A DNA stretch of 28,222 nt from JAAZBV01 sp964499695 (GCA_964499695.1 CAZCMD010000047.1:1-28222), one strand, 5' to 3'; positions 7,970 through 15,460 are shown, counted from the first letter of the stretch. The notes: generated from the letters alone by a model not told the origin. Made by a program: numbers and translations.

Positions 7970-9748
7970 GTGGGTCAAAAATATAAATATATGGCTATCC
8001 TGATTGTTATCGTTCTTATCCTGTTCTCGCTATTCAGGCAATTCAAGCAGCAGGAAGCTATTCTATCCCTGAATTACAGCGAATTTTTAAACATGGTTAA
8101 TAAAGGAAGTATCAGTCAGGTAACCATACAGGGAGACAGTATTTCAGGGGTATCTTCTCAGGGGCCTTTTTCTACGCAAGTTCCTGATGATCCAGACCTG
8201 ATTAAACTGTTAAAAAATAAAGGTGTTATAATATCGGGCCTACCTCAAAAAGGATATTCGCTTTACATGATGTTCCTTTCATGGATACCTATGCTTTTAT
8301 TGTTAGGGGTATGGATATTCTTTATGCGAAGGAATCAGAGCGGCGTAGGGGGTGCACTTTCATTTGGAAAAAGCCGGGCAAAACTCATGTCAGCCTCTCA
8401 AAAAAAGATAACCTTTGATGATGTGGCAGGGATTGATGAAGCAAGAGAAGAATTACAGGAAATCATAGTCTTTCTTAAGAACCCTGAAAAATTTACGCGG
8501 CTCGGGGGAAGAATTCCAAAGGGGATTCTTCTGGTAGGAGACCCTGGAACAGGAAAAACCCTGCTGGCAAAGGCTATCGCCGGCGAGGCAGGTGTGCCGT
8601 TTTTAAGTATAAGCGGATCTGATTTTGTAGAGATGTTTGTAGGGGTTGGCGCATCAAGGGTAAGGGACCTTTTTATACAGGGCAAAAAGAATGCACCCTG
8701 TATTATATTCCTTGATGAAATAGATGCAGTGGGCCGGCGAAGAGGTGCTGGCCTGGGAGGAGGTCACGATGAAAAAGAACAAACGCTCAACCAGCTTCTT
8801 GTTGAGATGGACGGATTTGAATCAAATGAGGGTGTAATCCTTATTGCTGCCACAAACAGACCCGATGTACTTGATCCTGCGCTGTTGAGGCCTGGGCGAT
8901 TTGACAGACAGATTGTTGTTCCTGTGCCTGATATATCAGGAAGAATCGGGATACTAAAAGTTCATTCACGAAAAACGCCAATGTCAGGCGATGTTGACAT
9001 AAATATCCTCGCAAGAGGTACCCCAGGTTTTACAGGCGCTGATATTGAAAATATGGTAAATGAGGCCGCCATCATGGCAGCCAGAAATAATAAAGAAAGT
9101 CTGGAAATGGCGGATTTTGAAGAAGCGAGGGACAAGGTAATGATGGGAGTTGCCCGCAAAAGCATGGTCATCAGTGATCAAGATAAAAAGACAACTGCCT
9201 ATCATGAAGCGGGGCATGCTCTACTCGCCATGCTTCTTCCCAATGCAGACCCCATACATAAAGTGACAATTATTCCCAGAGGAAGGAAGCTTGGCCTTAC
9301 CTGGCAACTGCCCATGGACGAAAAACACATTTATCCATACGATTATCTGGAAGGCATTATATGTATATCAATGGGCAGCCGGGTTTCTGAAGAGATAGCA
9401 TTGAATGCTCAGACAACCGGTGCAGAGAACGATATAAAAAGGGCGACTGATCTGGCAAGAAAGATGGTATGTGAGTATGGTATGAGTGAAAATCTGGGGC
9501 CCCTTACCTTTGGTAAGAAAAAAGCGCAGATATTCCTGGGACGAGAAAATACGCAGCACAGCGATTACAGTGAGTTGACAGCAAAAATGATCGATAATGA
9601 AGTCAGGGATATCGTTATCACTGCATACAAAAAAGCATTGAGGCTCATTAATGATAACCTGGGAGCCCTTAACAGGATAGCTGATGCACTGTTGGAAAAA
9701 GAGACATTGAGCTATGGTGAAATCAATACGTTATTGATCAACGATTGA
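7970..9748 (+). CDS. ftsH: FtsH membrane-bound ATP-dependent zinc protease
   Basis: This 592-residue AAA+ protease would extract and degrade membrane and damaged proteins. It has membrane helices at about 8-24 and 98-118 with a periplasmic domain between. It also has Walker A GDPGTGKT (190-197, Asp for the usual second Pro), Walker B IIFLDE (245-250), a second region of homology from ATNRPDVLDPALLRPGRFDR (294-313), zinc site HEAGH (412-416) and third ligand Asp488 in TTGAENDI. It ends at SYGEINTLLIND, lacking the long tail of many FtsH proteins (about 610-650 aa). The start is GTG 7970, with AAAGGA at 7955-7960. The overlapping ATG at 7968 is in another frame and ends after 11 codons, so it is not the start. 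A decayed second copy of the 3' end lies at 11015-11229. Confidence 0.95.
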   Translation: MGQKYKYMAILIVIVLILFSLFRQFKQQEAILSLNYSEFLNMVNKGSISQVTIQGDSISGVSSQGPFSTQVPDDPDLIKLLKNKGVIISGLPQKGYSLYMMFLSWIPMLLLLGVWIFFMRRNQSGVGGALSFGKSRAKLMSASQKKITFDDVAGIDEAREELQEIIVFLKNPEKFTRLGGRIPKGILLVGDPGTGKTLLAKAIAGEAGVPFLSISGSDFVEMFVGVGASRVRDLFIQGKKNAPCIIFLDEIDAVGRRRGAGLGGGHDEKEQTLNQLLVEMDGFESNEGVILIAATNRPDVLDPALLRPGRFDRQIVVPVPDISGRIGILKVHSRKTPMSGDVDINILARGTPGFTGADIENMVNEAAIMAARNNKESLEMADFEEARDKVMMGVARKSMVISDQDKKTTAYHEAGHALLAMLLPNADPIHKVTIIPRGRKLGLTWQLPMDEKHIYPYDYLEGIICISMGSRVSEEIALNAQTTGAENDIKRATDLARKMVCEYGMSENLGPLTFGKKKAQIFLGRENTQHSDYSELTAKMIDNEVRDIVITAYKKALRLINDNLGALNRIADALLEKETLSYGEINTLLIND

Positions 9749-9777
9749 ATAACCTTACAGGAAGAAATGGTTATTCA
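9746..9777 (+). other. Hairpin spanning the ftsH stop codon
   Basis: TGAATAACC (9746-9754) is the exact reverse complement of GGTTATTCA (9769-9777), with a 14-base loop. The stem includes the ftsH TGA. No run of T follows, so it is not a standard intrinsic terminator. It could protect the mRNA 3' end or attenuate readthrough into the small genes. Confidence 0.45.
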
Positions 9778-9884
9778 GGATCTATACATAAAAAAATTGA
9801 ATTACAGCTTAATTTATTAAAAGTATGAATCAAGAGTTCTGTGGAAGACGGATGTTCTTTCCAGGCTATAAAGGAGAGTGGATT

Positions 9885-10070
9885 ATGGCACAGATCATTA
9901 CTACTAAAGAAATAGCGAAGTATCTTCGATTACATGAAATAACAATATGTAAATTATCAAAGGAGGGGAAAATCCCTTGTTTCCGAGTCGGTAGGGTATG
10001 GCGATTTGACAAAGTGGCTATTGATGAATGGATAAGCCACGGCACAATATATTACCCACAAATCTTATAA
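9885..10070 (+). CDS. Excisionase-type helix-turn-helix protein
   Basis: This 61-residue protein is almost entirely one HTH_17/MerR-like excisionase-family domain. It opens with IITTKEIAKYLRLHEITI, continues KEGKIPCFRVGRVWRFDK and ends in DEWI, the usual signature. I chose ATG 9885 because AAAGGAGAG lies at 9870-9877. A longer frame opens at 9825 without a comparable RBS and adds 20 residues that do not look conserved. Such proteins bind DNA as recombination directionality factors or as small stand-alone regulators. No integrase is present in the window, so a regulatory role for the cassette is as likely as a mobility role. Confidence 0.85.
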   Translation: MAQIITTKEIAKYLRLHEITICKLSKEGKIPCFRVGRVWRFDKVAIDEWISHGTIYYPQIL

Positions 10071-10134
10071 TAAAAAATAGAATTTTAGGGTAATAATAAC
10101 CGGTTATCAAATAACATTTTAATAGGAAAATCAC

Positions 10135-10377
10135 ATGTCATCTATAAAACAAATTCAAAGTAGATTATTAACAAAAAAAAATGTTTTACATAAAGTGAAT
10201 TCAGGCATGATAAAGGCAGAGAAAAGCAAAGACGAGATAGCACAGAAAAAATTAACCCAGGAAAGGGGTTTTTTGGAAAAAGATATCATGAAATTGGAAA
10301 GACTGCTGATCATAATGGAAAAGGCGTCCAGGAAAAAAATATCTTTAGTTAAAAAAGTTGGAGATACTTTCATTTAA
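10135..10377 (+). CDS. Small basic coiled-coil protein, unknown
   Basis: This 80-residue ORF starts at ATG 10135 with AGGAAAA at about 10122-10128. The sequence is predicted to be nearly all helix, rich in Lys, Glu and Leu with heptad-like spacing (about residues 18-70), and strongly basic at the C-terminus. It has no signal peptide or membrane helix. I recognise no family. It sits 64 bp after the HTH gene and belongs to a run of four very small genes between ftsH and the ftsH remnant. Confidence 0.6.
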   Translation: MSSIKQIQSRLLTKKNVLHKVNSGMIKAEKSKDEIAQKKLTQERGFLEKDIMKLERLLIIMEKASRKKISLVKKVGDTFI

Positions 10378-10464
10378 ATGAATATCACAGATTATTTTCC
10401 TGTATAATCATTAACAATTTTGTTAAAAGAATCATCATATGTTAAGATTATTAAAAGGAGTATC

Positions 10465-10608
10465 ATGACTAAACAAAATGCCCATACCTTTAAAAAACAG
10501 TTAAAGGAGAGGGAGCGGAAGAAGAAAGCGAAAGAAAAGCTTGACCGTCGACAGGGAAAAAACAATCAGGAGTTAATTGACGCCAATGAGAAAGGTGACA
10601 CTAATTGA
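10465..10608 (+). CDS. Very small, highly charged protein, unknown
   Basis: This 47-residue protein starts at ATG 10465 with a strong RBS (AAAAGGAG at 10452-10459). A longer frame open from 10420 has no RBS. Residues 8-30 are an almost unbroken run of Lys, Arg and Glu (FKKQLKERERKKKAKEKLDR), likely a single charged helix, with an acidic C-terminal end. Short proteins of this composition recur in deltaproteobacterial genomes, but I know of no assigned function. RNA or ribosome association is possible from the charge alone. Confidence 0.6.
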   Translation: MTKQNAHTFKKQLKERERKKKAKEKLDRRQGKNNQELIDANEKGDTN

Positions 10609-10649
10609 TAACCTGTTGAAATGGTTAATAATTTAAAAACAGTAAAAGA

Positions 10650-10702
10650 TCAGGGGAGATGTTCCTGAAATTTTAATTTCAGGAATTTTCACCATCCCCT
10701 GA
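10650..10702 (+). promoter_or_regulatory. Nested hairpin just upstream of a TTG-started gene
   Basis: The inner stem is perfect: TTCCTGAAATT (10662-10672) pairs with AATTTCAGGAA (10675-10685) across a 2-base loop, which in RNA would open to at least 4. The outer stem TCAGGGGA (10650-10657) pairs with TCCCCTGA (10695-10702). The structure ends 3 bases before the AAAGGAG ribosome-binding site (10706-10712) of the next gene. It could terminate, attenuate or gate translation. There is no T-run, so it is not a plain terminator. Confidence 0.6.
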
Positions 10703-10719
10703 AAGAAAGGAGCCATCTG

Positions 10720-10965
10720 TTGGCAAAAGGACGAGCAAAAGACTATTTTTGTAATGTTGTATCTGAGGATGTTGAAATCAGTTTGAAGAATAAAATCTCC
10801 TTGAGTATCAATGCGAAAAAAGAGATGTTTGTTCAATGCAACCAATCCGATTGTCAATATGCAGACATAAATCAGTACCCCTGCCCCCTGACCCTCATCC
10901 TATTTAAAGATGAGACTGAAAGGCTCGCAGAAAAGAGCAGAGACAGGGAGATGCAGAATCGATAA
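10720..10965 (+). CDS. Small Cys-containing protein, unknown
   Basis: This 81-residue protein starts at TTG 10720, supported by AAAGGAG at 10706-10712 (spacing 7). It has four cysteines: C11, then C40-x4-C45-x9-C55, spaced as a possible metal site or redox-active cluster. The N-terminal half looks like a small beta domain, and the C-terminal 20 residues are charged. I recognise no family with certainty. It is the last small gene before the ftsH remnant, and a nested hairpin lies directly in front of it. Confidence 0.6.
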   Translation: MAKGRAKDYFCNVVSEDVEISLKNKISLSINAKKEMFVQCNQSDCQYADINQYPCPLTLILFKDETERLAEKSRDREMQNR

Positions 10966-11014
10966 CAATGGTTGAGATTGGATAGCAGCATTATCAAGCC
11001 TATGTAGGCACCTA

Positions 11015-11229
11015 TTGACAGCAAAAATAATTGATGAAGAGGTCAGCAAAATTGTAATCACGGCATATAAAAATGCATCACGACTTATTAGCACGATATC
11101 CTGGAGATACTTCACCGGATAGCAAATGCCCTTCTGGAGAAAGAGACATTAAATCGTGTCGAGATTGATGAGTTAACAAAAGGTTGTATAAAAACCAATC
11201 CGGAAGAAACACGTCCCTGTAAATCCTGA
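11015..11229 (+). pseudogene. Decayed 3' end of a second ftsH
   Basis: From TTG 11015 the frame reads LTAKIIDEEVSKIV followed by ITAYKNASRLIS. This aligns to the C-terminal region of the intact FtsH (LTAKMIDNEVRDIV, ITAYKKALRLIN). A net 2-base insertion near 11093 then shifts frame. In the next frame it continues HRIANALLEKETL and EIDEL, matching NRIADALLEKETL and EINTL, and it runs past the intact protein's end with about 17 further residues to TGA at 11227. No AAA or zinc motifs precede it, so only the last 70 or so codons survive. It shows that the cassette once had, or recombined with, a longer-tailed ftsH. Confidence 0.85.
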
Positions 11230-11525
11230 GAACAGAATATATATCCTATTAACTTTAAAGTATGAAACATTCGCCATAAACTGCCCCAATAGCAAATCAA
11301 TATAAAAAAGAGGAAATGGCTGCCCCTTTTACTATCCAAATCGTTTTTATTGCATAATTCGTTATTCAAGAGTAAGCTACCCCGCAAAAAAATTCATTAT
11401 TAGCAATTAAACTTTAAATAATAAGTTAAGTGGATATATATCGATAATTGCCTAAATTTGAAGATTTGTATGAAACCGATATACGATCGTTCGGATTGCT
11501 CGTCAATGAATACAGGTAAAGGACA
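11230..11525. other. Intergenic region before trkH
   Basis: About 296 bases lie between the ftsH remnant and trkH. I see no convincing ORF. A short imperfect stem (AAAAGAGG near 11308 with CCCCTTTT near 11323, one mismatch) is present, and the region is AT-rich. The trkH promoter is probably here, but no clear -35/-10 pair stands out. Confidence 0.5.
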
Positions 11526-12896
11526 ATGAAAATACGAAAACAAATTCTAAAGCTGCATCCTGCAACTCTAGTTTTGATCAGCTTTATTCTCACTATTATC
11601 ATCGGAACCCTGCTGCTGAAGCTGCCTATATCTCTACGTATCGGGCATATTTCATGGATTAATGCATTTTTTACCGCTACATCCGCAGTATGCGTGACAG
11701 GCCTTACAGTTGTGGATACAGGCAGCTCTTTCACCCTGTTCGGACAGTGTGTGATACTGCTTCTTATACAGATCGGTGGGCTGGGAGTAATGACCTTTTC
11801 CGTGTTTCTTTTCAGGTGGCTTGGTAAAAGCATACCCTTCAGGCACCGAATGGTTATGCAGGATGTGTTTTCTCATACACCGAGAAGGGATATACTGATT
11901 CTTGTTAAAAGCACTATATTTTTTACATTGGTTATAGAGGCAGCAGGTGCCATTGTACTTGCTGTTTACTGGTATTACGAATCACCATTCTGGGAGGCGA
12001 TTTATAATGGCATATTTCATTCAGTCTCAGCCTTCTGTAATGCGGGGTTCTCGTTATTCCCTGACAATATGATGAAATACAGTAACAGCATCCTTGTTAA
12101 TTTTATAATATGCGGGCTTATTATATCAGGCGGTATAGGCTTTCCGGTAATATATGATATTCAGTCATGGCTAACAGTGCGCAAAAGGCACCGTGTAAAA
12201 CTGTCAGTGCAGACAAAATTGGTGGTTGTTACCACTTTTTTTCTTATTACTGGCGGGGCGTTGTTATTCTTCTTTCTTGAACAGGATTTGGTCTTAAAGA
12301 CAGAATCCCTGGTACACCGGATGCTTGTCTCTGTATTTCAGGCAGTCACATGCCGCACTGCGGGCTTCAACAGTGTTGATATAGGCTCTTTAAAAGAGTC
12401 AACGCTCTCAATAATGATCTTACTTATGTTTATCGGTGCATCTCCGGGGTCATGCGGAGGAGGTATAAAAACTACAACGATTGCATTGCTTTCTGTTTTT
12501 GCATGGAGCAAATTAAGGGGAAAAAATAATATAAATATGTACAAAAAAAGTATTCCGATTGAGACTGTCAATAGAGGTGTCACCCTTATAATACTCTCTG
12601 TATGTATGATAGGGTTTATACTTTTTATGCTTCTTATCGGCGAGTCATTTCGGCCTGGCAGTATCGCAGGGCATTCGGAATCATTTCTTGCCTGCCTGTT
12701 TGAAACAGTATCAGCCTTTTGCACTGTCGGTTTATCTATGGGTATTACACCTGACCTGGGTCTGTGGGGCAAGGGCTGGATATGCCTTATGATGATAATA
12801 GGGCGTGTAGGAATTCTTACATTCTCATATATTCTTACCGGCCCTGGTAGCTTCAACAACATAGAGTATTCAGAAGAAAATATAATGATCGGTTAA
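11526..12896 (+). CDS. trkH: TrkH/KtrB-type potassium channel subunit
   Basis: This 456-residue integral membrane protein takes up K+. All four pore-loop repeats are visible: SAVCVTGLTVVDTG (loop 1), HSVSAFCNAGFSLFPDN (loop 2), TCRTAGFNSVDIG (loop 3) and ETVSAFCTVGLSMGITP (loop 4), each with the filter glycine. The membrane motif GASPGSCGGGIKTTT precedes the last repeat. Many hydrophobic helices span the rest. It is paired with the TrkA/KtrA regulator 15 bp downstream, which gates it. The length is nearer KtrB than E. coli TrkH (about 483 aa). The start is ATG 11526, with AAAGGACA directly upstream. Confidence 0.95.
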   Translation: MKIRKQILKLHPATLVLISFILTIIIGTLLLKLPISLRIGHISWINAFFTATSAVCVTGLTVVDTGSSFTLFGQCVILLLIQIGGLGVMTFSVFLFRWLGKSIPFRHRMVMQDVFSHTPRRDILILVKSTIFFTLVIEAAGAIVLAVYWYYESPFWEAIYNGIFHSVSAFCNAGFSLFPDNMMKYSNSILVNFIICGLIISGGIGFPVIYDIQSWLTVRKRHRVKLSVQTKLVVVTTFFLITGGALLFFFLEQDLVLKTESLVHRMLVSVFQAVTCRTAGFNSVDIGSLKESTLSIMILLMFIGASPGSCGGGIKTTTIALLSVFAWSKLRGKNNINMYKKSIPIETVNRGVTLIILSVCMIGFILFMLLIGESFRPGSIAGHSESFLACLFETVSAFCTVGLSMGITPDLGLWGKGWICLMMIIGRVGILTFSYILTGPGSFNNIEYSEENIMIG

Positions 12897-12911
12897 AGAG
12901 AGGAATAGATT

Positions 12912-13568
12912 ATGAAAAAATTCGCTGTAATAGGTCTTGGGAATTTTGGTTTTCATGCTGCAAAGGCCCTGTATGAAGATGGAAATGAGGTTGTTGCAAT
13001 AGATACTGATAAAGCGCGTGTACATGCCATTGATCCCTATTCAACAGAGGCCATTGTTCTGGATGCTTCAGATAAGCAGGCTATTACCACCCTGGGACTG
13101 GAAAGTATGGACGGGGTTATTGTTTCTACAGGTACCAAGATCAGTACAAGTGTGCTCATATGTCTTCATCTGCAGGAATTGGGCGTAAAAAATATACTGG
13201 CAAAGGCAATTGATGATGACCATGGCAAGATATTGAGACGTGTTGGCGCAAGGGAGATCATTCATCCTGAACGTGACATGGCAATAAGGGTTTCACGCAG
13301 TCTTTCAAGACCAAATTTCCTGGATTTTGTGCCTCTCGCGGATGACTATGATCTTGTTCAGGTGGGGCCACCCAGGGAATTCATCGGGAAAACTCTTACA
13401 GAGCTGAATCTGAGGGCAAAATACAATGTGAATATTATTGCTATAAAAGAACTTGTCCCTGATAATTTTGTTCTTGTTCCGCCTGCAGGATTTGTAATAA
13501 AAGACAGCGATATCCTGATTATGCTCGGAAAGTCGGATGATATAAAAAAGATCAGGGAACTCAAGTAG
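12912..13568 (+). CDS. trkA: TrkA/KtrA potassium-uptake regulator (RCK)
   Basis: This 218-residue cytosolic protein forms the gating ring of the K+ transporter. An N-terminal RCK domain carries the nucleotide-binding GLGNFG (8-13) and the ribose-binding acid D31 in AIDTD. A TrkA_C domain spans about residues 140-218 (EFIGKTLTELNLRAKYNVNI onward). There is a single RCK unit, as in KtrA, rather than the duplicated E. coli TrkA. The start is ATG 12912 with GAGGAATAG at 12899-12907. It forms an operon with trkH. A perfect 12-bp inverted repeat begins 3 bases after its stop. Confidence 0.95.
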   Translation: MKKFAVIGLGNFGFHAAKALYEDGNEVVAIDTDKARVHAIDPYSTEAIVLDASDKQAITTLGLESMDGVIVSTGTKISTSVLICLHLQELGVKNILAKAIDDDHGKILRRVGAREIIHPERDMAIRVSRSLSRPNFLDFVPLADDYDLVQVGPPREFIGKTLTELNLRAKYNVNIIAIKELVPDNFVLVPPAGFVIKDSDILIMLGKSDDIKKIRELK

Positions 13569-13570
13569 GG

Positions 13571-13600
13571 TTCATCTAAAAACTGTCCTTTTTAGATGAA
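13571..13600. other. Perfect 12-bp inverted repeat after trkA
   Basis: TTCATCTAAAAA (13571-13582) and TTTTTAGATGAA (13589-13600) are exact reverse complements around the loop CTGTCC. It overlaps the start of the right direct repeat. The left copy at window position 1 lacks the full stem. It may act as an mRNA 3' end structure for trkHA, although no U-tract follows the stem. Confidence 0.55.
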
Positions 13601-13701
13601 AGCGGTCAGCCATTAGCGTTCAGCTTCCTGTCCCGCCATAGCCTTGTGCGGCGGCGGATCAGCAAAAGGCATATAATACAAAAACCTGGCTGACTTCTGA
13701 T
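13579..13701. repeat. Right copy of flanking direct repeat
   Basis: This is the same-orientation partner of 1-91, beginning at AAAACTG (13579) and including GGCATATAATACAAA (13668-13682). A segment of about 32 bases at roughly 13627-13658, GC-rich and partly self-complementary, interrupts it relative to the left copy. The following bases to 13720 continue in the CTGA/CAGC-rich style of dispersed repeats. A small bulged hairpin (CCAGAGAG 13724-13731 with CTC..TCTGG 13735-13744) lies between it and the end of apbE. Confidence 0.75.
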
Positions 13702-13755
13702 AGCTGACTGCTGAAAGCTTCATCCAGAGAGAACCTCTTTCTGGGTGGACACTAA

Positions 13756-14808
13756 TTAGTTCTCCGTGTCACTGTCAGCCTCATAATGTGCAAAGCCACT
13801 GCTGCGGGTTAGAATTAATTCCCCGGCATTGTTCACCTCCATGAAAAGGGCCTCAACCCCTTTCATGGATTCAACCAGTTTAAGCCCCTCCTTTACTCCT
13901 AGCACACTCAGTGCAGTGTCCATTATATCAGTTGTAATGGTGTCAGGAGCTATAACCGATACACTTGGCACTTTTTCAGCAGTTGATCCTGTTCTTGGAT
14001 CAACAATGTGGGAATACTGCTTGCCATCTATCTCCACAAAACGTCTGTAGTTGCCGGATGTGGAAACAGCCATATCTGTAAGTTTAATTACCGTGACGAG
14101 CGCATCAGGGTTTTCAGGAAAACGCGGGTCCTGTATGCCCACTCGCCAGGGTTTTCCATCAGGGCGATTGCCCAATGCCCTTATATCCCCTGACATGGCC
14201 ACAAGTGCGGATGTCTCACCATGCCCTTTAAGAAGGGTTATGATATTATCCGCTGTAAAACCCTTTCCCAGTCCGCCAAGGTCAATGGATATTTCATCTT
14301 TTATCAAGACAGTTGAATCTGCATGTTCAAGAATGATCTTTTCTACACCAATCTTTTCAAGGGCTCTCTTTATTTCCTGATCGGATGGTAGAAGGTTATT
14401 TTTACCGGCCGATTTCCACATCTTTATAAGAGGGCCCGCGGTAATATCGAATGTGCCAAGGGTCCTGGTATTCCAGTTCTTCCCTGCATTAATGGCATCC
14501 CATAATTCATCCGATATGGTTATCTTGTGATTCACAGGCAGATTGTTTATACGGTTTAGCTCAGAATCAGGCATATGTGAGCTGAGTATTTTTTCAAGAA
14601 GGTTTACACGGCCGGTAATCTCATCAAACAGGAGATACTGTTTATTTTTATCATCCCCGCAAAGGGTGATGTTTATGACTGTCCCCATTGCCTCCCATGT
14701 ACGGGTCTCAATCTTTTGCCGCAGCTCTTTATCTCCTCCGCAGCTATTAAGGAGAGACGATACCAGTAGACTAAAAATAAGTAGTGTATAATTTTTACAG
14801 AAGCGCAT
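13756..14808 (-). CDS. apbE: ApbE-family FMN transferase lipoprotein
   Basis: This 350-residue protein transfers FMN covalently to Thr residues of redox-pump subunits such as RnfG/NqrC. The start is ATG at 14808, which gives a lipoprotein signal peptide with lipobox LLNSC (Cys23). The frame is open for 50 more codons upstream, but these overlap the preceding gene. Motifs are FDITAGPLIKMW (120-131), SIDLGGLGKGFTAD (174-187), SGDIRALGNRPDGKPWRVGI (206-225), STSGNYRRF (249-257), HIVDPRTG (267-274) and the metal-site TTDIMDTAL (292-300). It acts on the outer face of the inner membrane. It overlaps the upstream DUF3237 gene by 14 bases, implying coupled translation. Confidence 0.92.
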   Translation of the reverse strand: MRFCKNYTLLIFSLLVSSLLNSCGGDKELRQKIETRTWEAMGTVINITLCGDDKNKQYLLFDEITGRVNLLEKILSSHMPDSELNRINNLPVNHKITISDELWDAINAGKNWNTRTLGTFDITAGPLIKMWKSAGKNNLLPSDQEIKRALEKIGVEKIILEHADSTVLIKDEISIDLGGLGKGFTADNIITLLKGHGETSALVAMSGDIRALGNRPDGKPWRVGIQDPRFPENPDALVTVIKLTDMAVSTSGNYRRFVEIDGKQYSHIVDPRTGSTAEKVPSVSVIAPDTITTDIMDTALSVLGVKEGLKLVESMKGVEALFMEVNNAGELILTRSSGFAHYEADSDTEN

Positions 14809-15322
14809 AATATCTGATAGTGTTCCCGAGTTTTTGTCGTGTGCCGATACCAATAAAGACATAGCGTGTGAGCCAGTCATATTTACCCTTTTCAACCTCA
14901 AAAACCGGGTTTGCCCGAAGGTAATACTCGTCAGGAGAGACCTCTGGTCCGTTTTCAAACATCCATGCCTTTATCTTTTTCATTGAATCCTTGTATCTGC
15001 CCCACAGGTATCCGCGGTTCTGCATATATATGAGTGTTCCATCATCTGCCTCAAGCATATAACGCGCATTTAGTTCAACAGTGTCATCAGGCCGGAACAG
15101 TGCATAATCGCCGCCGCTGTTTGGTACAATCCTGCCGTTAAGATAGGGGCCGGTTATTACCCCATGGTCCAGATAAACCCCTCCGCGACCGGCACCTGAG
15201 GGCATATTGTGGATATTCTGTACCCTTGGAAAGGTGAGAGTTATTTCAAAACAGAAATGCATTTTGGGCTCTCCCGGATCAGAAAAACCGGGAAGTGTAT
15301 TGCTGTAATATAATTCTGACAT
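14795..15322 (-). CDS. DUF3237-family protein
   Basis: This 175-residue protein matches the DUF3237 beta-barrel family. It has GGVYLDHGVITGPYLNGRIV, then GGDYALFRPDDTVELNARY, DGTLIYMQNRG, FEVEKGKYDWLTRYVFIG and a terminal strand. The family has no well-established reaction. No signal peptide is seen, so it is probably cytosolic. The start is ATG 15322 behind AAGGAGATATCCGC. Its 3' end overlaps the start of apbE by 14 bases. Confidence 0.85.
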   Translation of the reverse strand: MSELYYSNTLPGFSDPGEPKMHFCFEITLTFPRVQNIHNMPSGAGRGGVYLDHGVITGPYLNGRIVPNSGGDYALFRPDDTVELNARYMLEADDGTLIYMQNRGYLWGRYKDSMKKIKAWMFENGPEVSPDEYYLRANPVFEVEKGKYDWLTRYVFIGIGTRQKLGNTIRYYALL

Positions 15323-15460
15323 GCGGATATCTCCTTGGGGATATAATGATGTTAAATCCTGTTTTATTCAATATTGTATGTTTATTAAAATAGCAAGGCT
15401 CTATTGAATTAACATAGAGGAAGCGGAAAGATTAAAGGTTTAAAGGAAGGGAGGAGGTTA

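Noticed and set aside
9825..9884. Upstream extension of the HTH gene to ATG 9825
   Set aside because: There is no good RBS at 9825 and the extra 20 residues do not resemble the family. AAAGGAGAG sits directly before ATG 9885.
1..13701. Calling the flanked block a prophage or integrative element
   Set aside because: No integrase, transposase, phage structural gene or tRNA attachment site is visible. The repeats and one HTH protein are not enough.
14809..14958. N-terminal extension of ApbE to 400 residues
   Set aside because: The extension lies within the DUF3237 gene in another frame. Starting at 14808 gives a clean lipoprotein signal.
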